Positions 1-5,856 are shown, numbered from the stretch's first letter. The stretch: DNA of 5,987 nt from Deltaproteobacteria bacterium (GCA_024641835.1 JAHECH010000300.1:1-5987), one strand, 5' to 3'. Made by a program: numbers and translations. The notes: generated from the sequence alone by a model not told the origin.

Positions 1-206
1 GCCTCACCGTGATACAAAGCCCCCTCTCGTATTTCGCGCATGGGTTTGGTCTCCGTGTAACCGCACCATTGCGTCTGGATACCCCACTGGGGATTCCCGT
101 TTTGTTCCGCAAGTAGCGTAATGTGAAAGTAAAGTGCCCCAGGAAGTTCAGGTTGTGTCATCAAGCGCAAAACTTCTGCCCGGAATGTGTCGTTAACGCT
201 TGTCAC
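1..206 (-). CDS. Unrecognised protein, N-terminal part, cut by the left edge
   Basis: Reading leftwards from a GTG at 206-204 the frame stays open for 68 codons to the window edge. The start is supported by a perfect GGAGG ribosome binding site at 217-213, six bases upstream, and by its place about 30 bases inside the cassette boundary, which is typical of cassette genes. An overlapping GTG two bases earlier is followed at once by a stop. The protein begins M-T-S-V-N-D-T-F-R-A-E-V and contains a W- and Q-rich stretch (QWGIQTQWCGYTETKP) followed by a charged segment. There is no signal peptide or membrane segment in the visible part. I do not recognise a family. It is the first gene of a cassette whose attC lies outside the window. 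Confidence 0.7.
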   Translation of the reverse strand, partial: MTSVNDTFRAEVLRLMTQPELPGALYFHITLLAEQNGNPQWGIQTQWCGYTETKPMREIREGALYHGE

Positions 207-228
207 ACAGTACCTCCGTCTCTTGGGA

Positions 229-315
229 ACTTAACGTCAGGGATAAGCTGCCGGGTCTTCAGTTGGTCCCCTGGGTTGTCACCGGATTCTAGGTCAGCTT
301 GATTCCCTGTTAGGC
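229..315 (-). other. attC recombination site of the DUF2971-like cassette (87 bp)
   Basis: On the plus strand the site starts with ACTTAAC (229-235) and ends with GTTAGGC (309-315), both matching the RYYYAAC/GTTRRRY consensus. The arms are CAGGGA-T-AAGCTG and CAGCTT-GAT-TCCCTG, which pair along 13 positions with two unpaired extra bases (G and T) in the second arm. A further CCGG/CCGG pairing lies inside. Read from the minus strand, GCCTAAC comes 42 bases after the end of the upstream gene. It is the exact complement of the GTTAGGC box at the start of the same cassette (1161-1155). Confidence 0.88.
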
Positions 316-356
316 GGGGACGGATTGCCTCCAACCGCGCTTAGCAATGGCTGGCC

Positions 357-1118
357 CTATAAGGGCAAAGAATCCCACGGAGATTGATAGATGTCAACAT
401 TCCCAAAGCCGCAACTAGTAAGCACAACCCCAACTTGGTCTATGAATCGTGGTGGTGATTGCGGGTGAATCCACACCGATTCGACAAGTTGCTTTAGGTC
501 GGCCTTCACATAACATCCGTTCTGGCTGTGACCGAGTTGATCCTGTTTCCTGCGCGCTATGTTGACGATTGCCCTGACCTCGTTCTGCCAGCGAAAGGTA
601 TCCTTCTTTGCGAAAAATGGGTACAACCAGAAATTGACGTTCCATTGGAACCTTGACCTGGGGAGCCTGTTTTCTTCCTCTCCGTAGCGTACTCTTCCTA
701 TCCACACCACTGGCTCTGCCTTGTCATGAAAGCAACTCTTTAGCCTTTCTATCGTTGAGCGGATTGCAACTGACTCTTTATTGTTCGTAAACTCGGTCCA
801 CATTCTTCGCGATTCGCTGGGACCAACACTCCAACAACTTATCAACCGCGACGGGATTTCCTTCTGCGTATGCCACTCGCGGAACGTGTAGGTAATCCCA
901 TCATTAGAGGGAATTCCATCCCCGAAACTCCTCTCTAAATCGGCGAGCATGCCCTCCGGATACTCGCCCTCTAGATTGTCAGTCTGTTTGTCCGCTCTCG
1001 AAAAGAAGACGGAGTTCTCTTGCAACATCGCTTGGAACTTCCACAGTTCCATGTATCGCCAGATTACGCTGCCGTCCTCAGGTAACACCAAGTCAGGATG
1101 TTTGTAGTAGTATGCCAT
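357..1118 (-). CDS. DUF2971-like protein
   Basis: This 253-residue protein follows the DUF2971 pattern throughout. It has an opening I-W-R-Y-M-E-L-W-K-F (19-28), F-F-S-R-A-D (38-43) followed by D47 and E50-G51, S-C-W (94-96), S-E-S-x-x-M-W (101-107), E-S-V-A-I-R-S-T (115-122) and a late Q-N-E-V-R-A-I motif (178-184). The length is normal for the family and no signal peptide or membrane helix is seen, so it is probably cytoplasmic. The biochemical role of DUF2971 is not established. Members are common in mobile and defence-rich regions, so a defence role is an inference. The ATG at 1118 is preceded by AGGA at 1129-1126 with a seven-base gap. It fills its own cassette, with the attC beginning 42 bases past the stop. 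Its base composition resembles that of the other cassettes, apart from the HD gene. Confidence 0.82.
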   Translation of the reverse strand: MAYYYKHPDLVLPEDGSVIWRYMELWKFQAMLQENSVFFSRADKQTDNLEGEYPEGMLADLERSFGDGIPSNDGITYTFREWHTQKEIPSRLISCWSVGPSESRRMWTEFTNNKESVAIRSTIERLKSCFHDKAEPVVWIGRVRYGEEENRLPRSRFQWNVNFWLYPFFAKKDTFRWQNEVRAIVNIARRKQDQLGHSQNGCYVKADLKQLVESVWIHPQSPPRFIDQVGVVLTSCGFGNVDIYQSPWDSLPL

Positions 1119-1154
1119 TTATCTGTCCTGCGGCAGCAGCTTCCTTTGAAGTGC

Positions 1155-1240
1155 GCCTAACGTGCGGCGGGCAGCGGCGCGAACGGGGCGCTAACAGGCG
1201 TGGTGCTTGCGCCGCGTCCTCGTTGAGCGCTTTGTTCTGC
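1155..1240 (-). other. attC recombination site of the DUF5677-like cassette (86 bp)
   Basis: On the plus strand the boxes are GCCTAAC (1155-1161, perfect consensus) and GTTCTGC (1234-1240, departing from RRR at two positions). The interior is very GC-rich. The best pairing is GCGGCGC (1174-1180) with GCGCCGC (1209-1215), and the outer arms pair only weakly with G-T pairs. The main support is that GTTCTGC is the exact inverse of the box that starts this cassette at 2525-2531, and that GCCTAAC matches the box ending the next cassette at 309-315. The preceding gene runs 50 bases into this site and stops at 1193-1191. Confidence 0.75.
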
Positions 1241-2498
1241 GCTCCTGTTGATCGAGCTTACGATCCGCCGCCCAGAATTTCTTGCCTACTTCATCGCTCA
1301 TTTTAAGTAGAATATTGGACATCACGAGACGATCCAGATTAGGTCTAGTGATCAGCAAGGTGGTTGTAACCTGAGCCAATGAAATTGCCGTTAAATGCCC
1401 CGGATCGGCGAGTCCAGCGTTGCTAGGCCCGGCCAATAATATGTTACCGATACCGTCAAACAAACCCAGGCTAAAGAACACACCCTTAGGATTTGCATGT
1501 ACTTTGTGGCTCGCCATTCTGTAATATGGGCGCAAATGGTCGAGCTCAACCGATTTTTCTATGTCGCTCAATCGTGGGTCTCTTGAGCCGAAGGCCTCAG
1601 CAGCCCACCCATACTCAGTAGCATATGTCTTCCCGAAGCGCTTAATCAGCATCACTCTCTTTTCTTCCAGTACTGCAATCTCCTCGGCCGGAAAAGGCCG
1701 GTACCCGATCCGAGTGCAGTACGTTTGGTATTGTGCAGCGGCCTTACAGGACTCAATGTCTTGGTGCAAGAGGTAACGTTCAGCTACCTCGTTGCCGTGC
1801 TTCGAGACAAAGGAGCACACCACTGAGAGTTCGTGAAGGGATCTCCACCGCGTCATAGCACCATCGGCATGCCCCGCCCGCAACAATGAGAGTACTTCCG
1901 ACGCGATCTGACACGATCGGGCGTGGGACCGAGTAAGCACCTCAAAGACGAAGTCACTGGAGGTCGCTGCAACGGGCCGAAACTCGCGGTTGAAGATTTC
2001 TCCTGCTTCCAGGGCGATCGCGAGATGTATCTCGAGAGCATCGAGTGCGTTGCCCCAGATGTAATAGAGGTTAGCTTCGAACGCTGCGAGGAAGCCTCTT
2101 CGATCTCTGAGCATCCGGCGGGCGGATCGCTTCAAAGTCTTCAGGGTGCTGAGTGCTAAGTGTTCAGTGGTTTCGGTGAGCAAATCAGGAAAAGAGTGTT
2201 CCAAGTTGGAGGCAAAACGCTCGAAGTCTGGTTCCAGATCTTGAAGCGCCAGATTCAATGCCTCTGCGGCTTCTGCTTCCGATGCGAATCCGGCACTGGA
2301 CCATTGCTCATCTGAGACATCTAATAACAGATGACCGCCGATTGAGTCCTTAATCTGCCTTTCTATGGATTCGAGCTGTGACTTATTCAGGTTGATGCCC
2401 AGGCCGCTGCATCGTTTGGCAATAACCAAAGCACCGATCTTTTCTGGCTTCAGATGCTTCTGATACTGCTTCTCGAATTCGCGCTGGAGCGTGTTCAT
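1191..2498 (-). CDS. DUF5677-like protein
   Basis: The protein has 435 residues. A mostly helical N-terminal half (1-150) precedes a segment (185-345) resembling DUF5677: V-L-T-R-S-H-A-R (187-194), L-L-R-A-G-H-A-D (205-212), the core R-W-R-S-L-H-E-L (217-224), E-R-Y-L-L-H (240-245) and a C-terminal Y-Y-R-M-A-S-H-K-V-H (325-334). The family has no settled function. It is a helical bundle with conserved Arg/His/Glu, often in accessory regions, and the R327...H334 spacing is only loosely like a HEPN motif. The start at 2498 has GGGG seven bases upstream, a weak site. The last 16 codons lie within the attC and encode a strongly basic tail (R-R-T-K-R-S-T-R-T-R-R-K-H-H-A-C). The tail may have been acquired by read-through into the recombination site after loss of an earlier stop. 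No membrane segment is evident. Confidence 0.78.
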   Translation of the reverse strand: MNTLQREFEKQYQKHLKPEKIGALVIAKRCSGLGINLNKSQLESIERQIKDSIGGHLLLDVSDEQWSSAGFASEAEAAEALNLALQDLEPDFERFASNLEHSFPDLLTETTEHLALSTLKTLKRSARRMLRDRRGFLAAFEANLYYIWGNALDALEIHLAIALEAGEIFNREFRPVAATSSDFVFEVLTRSHARSCQIASEVLSLLRAGHADGAMTRWRSLHELSVVCSFVSKHGNEVAERYLLHQDIESCKAAAQYQTYCTRIGYRPFPAEEIAVLEEKRVMLIKRFGKTYATEYGWAAEAFGSRDPRLSDIEKSVELDHLRPYYRMASHKVHANPKGVFFSLGLFDGIGNILLAGPSNAGLADPGHLTAISLAQVTTTLLITRPNLDRLVMSNILLKMSDEVGKKFWAADRKLDQQERRTKRSTRTRRKHHAC

Positions 2499-2524
2499 CC
2501 ATCGGCCCCGTTCTCAATCCTTAT

Positions 2525-2595
2525 GCAGAACGTTCGGGGTGAGTGGACGTGAACCCGTCCGCGGGTTCACGGTACACTCGACCCCATTGTTGGTC
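2525..2595 (-). other. attC recombination site of the first HEPN-like cassette (71 bp)
   Basis: On the plus strand the boxes are GCAGAAC (2525-2531) and GTTGGTC (2589-2595), both slightly off consensus. The arms GGGGTGAGTG (2536-2545) and CACTC-G-ACCCC (2575-2585) pair fully except for one extra G at 2580, the classic attC extrahelical base. The tip is a perfect nine-base stem, GTGAACCCG (2549-2557) with CGGGTTCAC (2562-2570), around a TCCG loop. The symmetry and the single bulge make this a strong call despite the unusual core boxes. Confidence 0.9.
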
Positions 2596-2621
2596 ATCCC
2601 TCATTTTCTCATCCAGTTAAA

Positions 2622-3299
2622 TCATTCGGAGGATAAGGCTCGTTCAGCTCGTCTGGTTTTCTCACGTGCGTGTTCCTGTTCAGGGATGTGGCTGAGATTC
2701 ATTCGGACGAAAGTGTCGAGTGCGGTCATGAGAATGACAGCCGATTCAGTCAAGAGGGCGTTTGCAGACCAAATGGTCGCTTGCTTGTTGAACCACATGA
2801 TCGTTTCTCCGTCGAGGTCGTCGGTTCGTTTGAAGTGCGCGGCCGAGATAGGATCAAGTAGGAGCCAGGTCACGTTCCGTTCTCCTCCGGGAAGAAATGT
2901 GACGCGACGGTCCTTCATTGAATGGCCCAGATTCCCGCTGTGCAGGGCAGTGTTTCGCACTCGGGTCATGGTGTAGACTAAGGGATGAGAGTAAAGGTTC
3001 TTTCGAATATCGTTGCGTTCCCACATTTGACCGCACGACGAAGGCAGATCTGACTCGATGAGGTCAAGGATTCCCTGAAAATGGGCCAGTGCCGCGCGGA
3101 AGTGCCAGACCGCAAGAATCTCGTTGCTTTGCTCAGCAAAGCGCCCACTCTTTCGGTTGAAATAGGTAGTTCCCGCGAAGCGTTCGTACGATTGTGGCAG
3201 ACGTGATTTGAGAATCTCCAGGTCAGCGTCTCCGCCGAGGACCTGGATGTCTTGGTCCGGCTGGAAGTTGATAACCCATTCTGAGCGGAACTTTTCCAT
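2622..3299 (-). CDS. Protein with HEPN-like Rx4H motif (225 residues)
   Basis: I place the start at the ATG at 3299-3297 because GAGGG lies eight bases upstream (3312-3308). A longer open frame to 3386 would start inside the attC of the neighbouring cassette. An ATG at 3314 directly after the crossover is a less likely start. The protein is soluble and largely helical. Its key feature is R-N-T-A-L-H (115-120), followed by S-G-N-L-G-H, in a helical context after Y-T-M-T-R-V. This is the Rx4-6H signature of HEPN RNases, with a polar residue after the Arg as is usual. Helices at about 58-84 and 165-203 could complete the bundle. HEPN proteins cut RNA in toxin-antitoxin, abortive infection and CRISPR systems. 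No antitoxin partner is in this cassette. The family assignment rests on the motif alone. Confidence 0.75.
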   Translation of the reverse strand: MEKFRSEWVINFQPDQDIQVLGGDADLEILKSRLPQSYERFAGTTYFNRKSGRFAEQSNEILAVWHFRAALAHFQGILDLIESDLPSSCGQMWERNDIRKNLYSHPLVYTMTRVRNTALHSGNLGHSMKDRRVTFLPGGERNVTWLLLDPISAAHFKRTDDLDGETIMWFNKQATIWSANALLTESAVILMTALDTFVRMNLSHIPEQEHAREKTRRAERALSSE

Positions 3300-3314
3300 C
3301 GAGTATTCCCTCAT

Positions 3315-3430
3315 GGCCAACATAGAGCTAAGTTGCCCCGCCGCCCAAAGCCATGTGCTCACAGTTCCTTGGGACTGCACCGACACCCTGAGACGACATT
3401 TTAGGGAACAACTTCAGCGATTTGTTATGT
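3315..3430 (-). other. attC recombination site of the second HEPN-like cassette (116 bp)
   Basis: On the plus strand the boxes are GGCCAAC (3315-3321) and GTTATGT (3424-3430), each one base off consensus. The arms GCTAAGTTG (3327-3335) and CAACTT-C-AGC (3409-3418) pair fully except for one extra C at 3415. Each arm is separated from its box by a five-base spacer (ATAGA and GATTT). The long middle part pairs poorly. The GTTATGT box is the exact inverse of the box opening this cassette (4318-4324), which supports the boundaries. Confidence 0.85.
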
Positions 3431-3471
3431 ACCCCTGTTTTTGCCTTGCTTTTATTCAGCTATTTGGGATA

Positions 3472-4236
3472 TTATGGCGAGGGTTCTGCATAGTCCCTAG
3501 CAATCTGCACTAGTTTATGAAGTGCTGGGATAAGCACTCCAGACACAACACGACTCCGTAATCTGTCTTGGGGAAAGCTTATCAATTCGTTTATGGCTAT
3601 TGCCGCTTTGTCGGCAAAAGATGTCAAGCTTTGTAATTTCTGGCTTAACAAGGGAAGTAGAGGTTCTCTTGTTACCCACCCCACCCTTGGGGAATGCACC
3701 CACAGGTTGAACTGGCGACCATTTGTATGAATGGTTGCATGTGCCCCATGGTGAACGACATGATCGCGAAGACTTCTCAAGTTCCAAAACCATTCGAAAT
3801 CTGAAGAGAGAACGGCCATCACGGGTTGTTGTACACGCGCTTCGTTTTTTTGTGCCCATGTTAAGAGCCCTCGAAGGTCCGTTGGGGCTTGAGCAGGTTT
3901 TTCGCAGGCCTTGTAGCTCAGCGCTTCTGCAACGGCGTCACAGGCGGAACGTAGGCTGACCAAGTAAGCCTTTGCCATGCCACTTACTGAGACGACCGAC
4001 GAAGACTCCCGAATTCTCTCAGGCTGAAGCCACCCCAGGATCTCGTTCGTGTATGTCGCCATGTTAACAATATCATTACCAAAGATATCAGCTGCCCGTG
4101 ACAAGTATTCGTGGTGCTCGGCAAGCCTTGGATCGATGCTTTCCCAATGGTCATAATAATCAAGCAAACCAGAGTAGAACTCGTTCTCGGACGTTGGGGT
4201 CCCGTCGGATTCAACAATTGTACCGAGCGCTACCAT
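3472..4236 (-). CDS. Protein with HEPN-like Rx4H motif (254 residues)
   Basis: A soluble, helix-rich protein with no signal peptide or membrane segment. The motif R-D-H-V-V-H (157-162) followed by H163-G, preceded by F-E-W-F-W-N-L-R-S-L, fits the Rx4-6H catalytic signature of HEPN RNases with Asp after the Arg. A helix rich in small residues (86-107, around L-R-S-A-C-D-A-V-A-E-A-L) could supply the other half of the bundle. Apart from the motif I see no close likeness to the neighbouring HEPN-like protein, so a recent duplication is unlikely. The ATG at 4236 is the first start after an in-frame TAG. AAGGA sits only two bases upstream, so initiation may be weak. The attC begins 41 bases past the stop. 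Activity as an RNase toxin or abortive-infection effector is inferred. Other functions of HEPN folds, including non-enzymatic ones, remain possible. Confidence 0.75.
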   Translation of the reverse strand: MVALGTIVESDGTPTSENEFYSGLLDYYDHWESIDPRLAEHHEYLSRAADIFGNDIVNMATYTNEILGWLQPERIRESSSVVSVSGMAKAYLVSLRSACDAVAEALSYKACEKPAQAPTDLRGLLTWAQKNEARVQQPVMAVLSSDFEWFWNLRSLRDHVVHHGAHATIHTNGRQFNLWVHSPRVGWVTREPLLPLLSQKLQSLTSFADKAAIAINELISFPQDRLRSRVVSGVLIPALHKLVQIARDYAEPSP

Positions 4237-4317
4237 AGTCCTTGACTACTCCCTCATGTGGGTACAGCAAACGGCAAGGAATGATTGAATACCGTGGCGA
4301 TAGAACGGCCCGAGGGC

Positions 4318-4381
4318 ACATAACAGTGCGTATCACAGGCCGCGAGGCACGAGCGGTCCTTTGTGAATACGCTTGTTAGAT
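4318..4381 (-). other. attC recombination site of the HD-gene cassette (64 bp)
   Basis: On the plus strand the boxes are ACATAAC (4318-4324, one base off) and GTTAGAT (4375-4381, perfect). The arms GCGTATCACA (4328-4337) and TGTGAATACGC (4362-4372) pair fully except for one extra A in the second arm. Inside, GGCCGC pairs with GCGGTC around a short loop. Size, two- to three-base spacers and the single bulge are all typical of short attC sites. It begins seven bases beyond the stop codon of the HD gene. Confidence 0.92.
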
Positions 4382-4388
4382 ATTTTCA

Positions 4389-5495
4389 CTAATTATAAGT
4401 CACATCAACTGTTATTCTTTCATCAAATAGCTTCATTGCTTTCTCGATATTCTTTTTTACTTTTTTGGGTGCTCGGTATATGATTTTATCATCTTGTATT
4501 TTCAATCTGAAATGATGAGCGTCTCTGCTTCTTCCGCGTAACCATTCGCATAACGAATCACAAAGATAAAGTAAGTAACCTAAAGAACAAGGAGAATCGT
4601 ATTTAAATACCCCATCACCGAATAACTGCTTAAGAGGAGAATATCGATAGGCATTATGCAAAAATATTGCAGTGGCTGCATCAACTATCTCATAATAGAA
4701 GTCTTCAGTCGGCCAATCATTAAGCTCATATAAATTATGTATCCGATTCAATATAAGAACGGCTGAAAATGCCCCATGATCAATTCTGCCCTTTTTAAGA
4801 TTAGATTCGTAATATTTTTCAATTATTTTAAGAAGGGTATCATAAGATATTCTGGAGCTACCTGTTCCGTCATTAACCAAACGATGTGAAATAAGCCCAA
4901 GGGCTGTATCCTTCTTTGTAAAATCTTTTATTTCTCTTGGCTTTAGGATTGGAAGGAGATTAAAACGATCATATAAATCACAATTAATTTCAACAAATGA
5001 AAAATCGTCCTTTTCAATTTCGTGTAACTTTTTCGAATATTTATTAAATGATTTCAAAGTTAGCTCTAAAGGGTAAGCGATATCATGTAGACAGGCCGCC
5101 AATGACCACCGAAACAGAAAAGATGTTTTTTGTGAAGGGCTCTCGGGCGGGTGGTGATCCGTTTTGACTGAGCTCCGAATTTTTGAAATTGAATTATAAA
5201 TTGCCAGACCAAGAACATAGACACTCGCCGAATGTAAGGAGTGGTCACGTTGTTCAGGTAGGATTGCAATTAGTGTTTTTTCATAAAGACGCAAATCGTC
5301 CATAAAGGTGAAAACGCCTTCCTTTTTATGAATCTTTTGAATAAAATTATAGAGTTCTTTGGCGGTTTCCAACACTGGACGGGATAAAAAAGTCTCAATC
5401 AAGGTTTTATGATCATCTCGAATATTTAGATAATCACCTTGGGTTAGAAATATTAGCGCTTTAATATCCTGAAGTATATTGGGTTTGTTCTCCAA
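4389..5495 (-). CDS. HD-domain metal-dependent phosphohydrolase-like protein
   Basis: The 368-residue protein carries the ordered metal-ligand pattern of an HD hydrolase: R-D-H-S-L-H-S (83-89), R-W-S-L-A-A-C-L-H-D-I-A-Y-P-L-E (129-144, with H137-D138), D-H-G-A-F-S-A (239-245), A-I-F-L-H-N (276-281) and L-L-Y-L-C-D-S-L-C-E-W (308-318, with D313). HD proteins hydrolyse phosphate esters, often nucleotides or signalling nucleotides. The substrate here cannot be read from sequence. All expected ligands are present, so activity is likely. The start is a TTG directly after AAA and an in-frame TAG, with only a weak purine-rich stretch (AGAAGAGA) upstream; the next Met is residue 65, too late. The gene is strikingly AT-rich and rich in Lys and Ile compared with the other cassettes, pointing to a different source genome. 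The attC follows almost at once. Confidence 0.85.
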   Translation of the reverse strand: MENKPNILQDIKALIFLTQGDYLNIRDDHKTLIETFLSRPVLETAKELYNFIQKIHKKEGVFTFMDDLRLYEKTLIAILPEQRDHSLHSASVYVLGLAIYNSISKIRSSVKTDHHPPESPSQKTSFLFRWSLAACLHDIAYPLELTLKSFNKYSKKLHEIEKDDFSFVEINCDLYDRFNLLPILKPREIKDFTKKDTALGLISHRLVNDGTGSSRISYDTLLKIIEKYYESNLKKGRIDHGAFSAVLILNRIHNLYELNDWPTEDFYYEIVDAATAIFLHNAYRYSPLKQLFGDGVFKYDSPCSLGYLLYLCDSLCEWLRGRSRDAHHFRLKIQDDKIIYRAPKKVKKNIEKAMKLFDERITVDVTYN

Positions 5496-5524
5496 TTTCT
5501 ATCTCTTCTATTTAGTATGGATAT

Positions 5525-5674
5525 AATCGCTGCGGATCAGGAGCAAGACCGGAGGCAAGCTTGCTTGCCGACGGGATTGACTGCTGCATTCGCTGGTTGT
5601 GAGGCGCGAAGCGCCGAGCAGCCTGCGGATGATCATCCGCAGCGATTGTCGAGGACGCTGTGCGTCCTCGACAA
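5525..5674. repeat. Cluster of nested perfect inverted repeats
   Basis: An outer 13-base inverted repeat, AATCGCTGCGGAT (5525-5537) with ATCCGCAGCGATT (5635-5647), encloses two hairpins: GGCAAGC-TT-GCTTGCC (5554-5569) and GGCGC-GAA-GCGCC (5603-5615). Its right arm also belongs to a perfect 20-base palindrome (5623-5642, CTGCGGATGA and its complement), so the two foldings compete. Immediately right is a perfect 13-base stem, TTGTCGAGGACGC with GCGTCCTCGACAA, around a TGT loop (5646-5674). None of the hairpins is followed by a T-run, so simple terminators do not explain it. It is GC-rich next to an AT-rich gene. Possible identities are a small interspersed repeat element, a folded single-strand recombination site, or a protein-binding cluster. 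Confidence 0.85.
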
Positions 5675-5823
5675 CAAGTTATTGTGTAGTTTCCGAATAT
5701 CTCCGCAACTCAAAGGGGAACTTCGGGGCTGTATGCAATAGCGATTTCGGTTGCCCGTCCAGCCCACGGTCCCCTGACGTGTCAGAAGCCATTTAAGTCA
5801 GTTGAAAAGACAAATAAACTCTC

Positions 5824-5842
5824 TGGCCCTGGGGTCGGGCCA
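5824..5842 (-). terminator. Possible leftward terminator of the right-hand partial gene
   Basis: TGGCCC (5824-5829) and GGGCCA (5837-5842) form a perfect six-base GC-rich stem around a seven-base loop. On the minus strand it lies 14 bases past the stop at 5857 and is followed by a T-rich but interrupted tract (GTTTATTTGTCTTTTC). Position and shape fit a rho-independent terminator, though the short stem and broken T-run make it moderate only. Confidence 0.4.
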
Positions 5843-5856
5843 CGGAATATATTTGA

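Larger units (their letters stand above)
1..4381 (-). mobile_element. Integron gene-cassette array, part, with no integrase in the window
   Basis: Five attC-like sites separate single-gene units that all read leftwards. Taking the crossover after the G of the GTTRRRY-like box on the minus strand, the complete cassettes are 235-1160 (DUF2971-like), 1161-2530 (DUF5677-like), 2531-3320 (HEPN-like) and 3321-4323 (HEPN-like). A partial cassette lies left of 235. The HD-gene cassette begins right of 4323, and its outer end was not found. In each complete cassette the core box at its start matches the core box near its end, exactly in three cases and at 6 of 7 bases in the fourth, as expected for units excised and inserted as circles. 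No intI or attI is visible, so this is either an internal part of an integron or an integrase-less cluster. Confidence 0.88.
5496..5856. other. Gene-free stretch between the HD gene and the right-hand partial gene
   Basis: I see no credible coding region on either strand here. Short plus-strand open frames run across the palindromes and have no family resemblance or good ribosome binding site. The stretch holds the palindrome cluster at 5525-5674 and a terminator-like hairpin at 5824-5842. It does not hold the attC expected between two single-gene cassettes: no GTTAGAT-like box matching the end of the HD cassette, and no arm pair with a single bulge. A possible leftward promoter (TTGCTC at 5546-5541, 17-base gap, TATCCA) overlaps the palindromes and is too weak to call. 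Confidence 0.6.

Noticed and set aside
1189..1195. CGCTAAC/GTTAGCG as an alternative core box inside the DUF5677-like gene end
   Set aside because: It misses the consensus at its last base, while GCCTAAC at 1155-1161 fits fully and matches the box at 309-315.
1112..1306. 64-codon plus-strand open frame over the gap between the DUF2971-like and DUF5677-like genes
   Set aside because: It lies across an attC and a gene end on the other strand; the Arg/Ala/Cys-rich product reflects GC-rich attC sequence.
2616..2622. GTTAAAT, a perfect GTTRRRY box just past the first HEPN-like gene
   Set aside because: No arms next to it pair with the other side, and it does not match the GTTGGCC box at the start of that cassette. 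GTTGGTC at 2589-2595 does both.
2491..2976. 161-codon plus-strand open frame
   Set aside because: It is the shadow of the minus-strand HEPN-like gene and an attC site, and its product has no coherent features.
5524..5546. Leftward promoter TTGCTC, 17 bases, TATCCA before the HD gene
   Set aside because: Both hexamers match the sigma-70 consensus only partly and lie in the palindrome region; the match could be chance.
5646..5674. 13-base perfect stem-loop as a transcription terminator
   Set aside because: Neither strand has a T-run after the stem.
5517..5796. Two overlapping plus-strand open frames of 74 and 65 codons
   Set aside because: They run through the palindrome cluster, have no good ribosome binding site and give low-complexity, family-less products.
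5675..5807. Possible attC using TTTCAAC or GGGCAAC with GTTGCGG or GTTGTCG on the minus strand
   Set aside because: The boxes are poor, the arms between them do not pair convincingly, and none matches the GTTAGAT box of the HD cassette.
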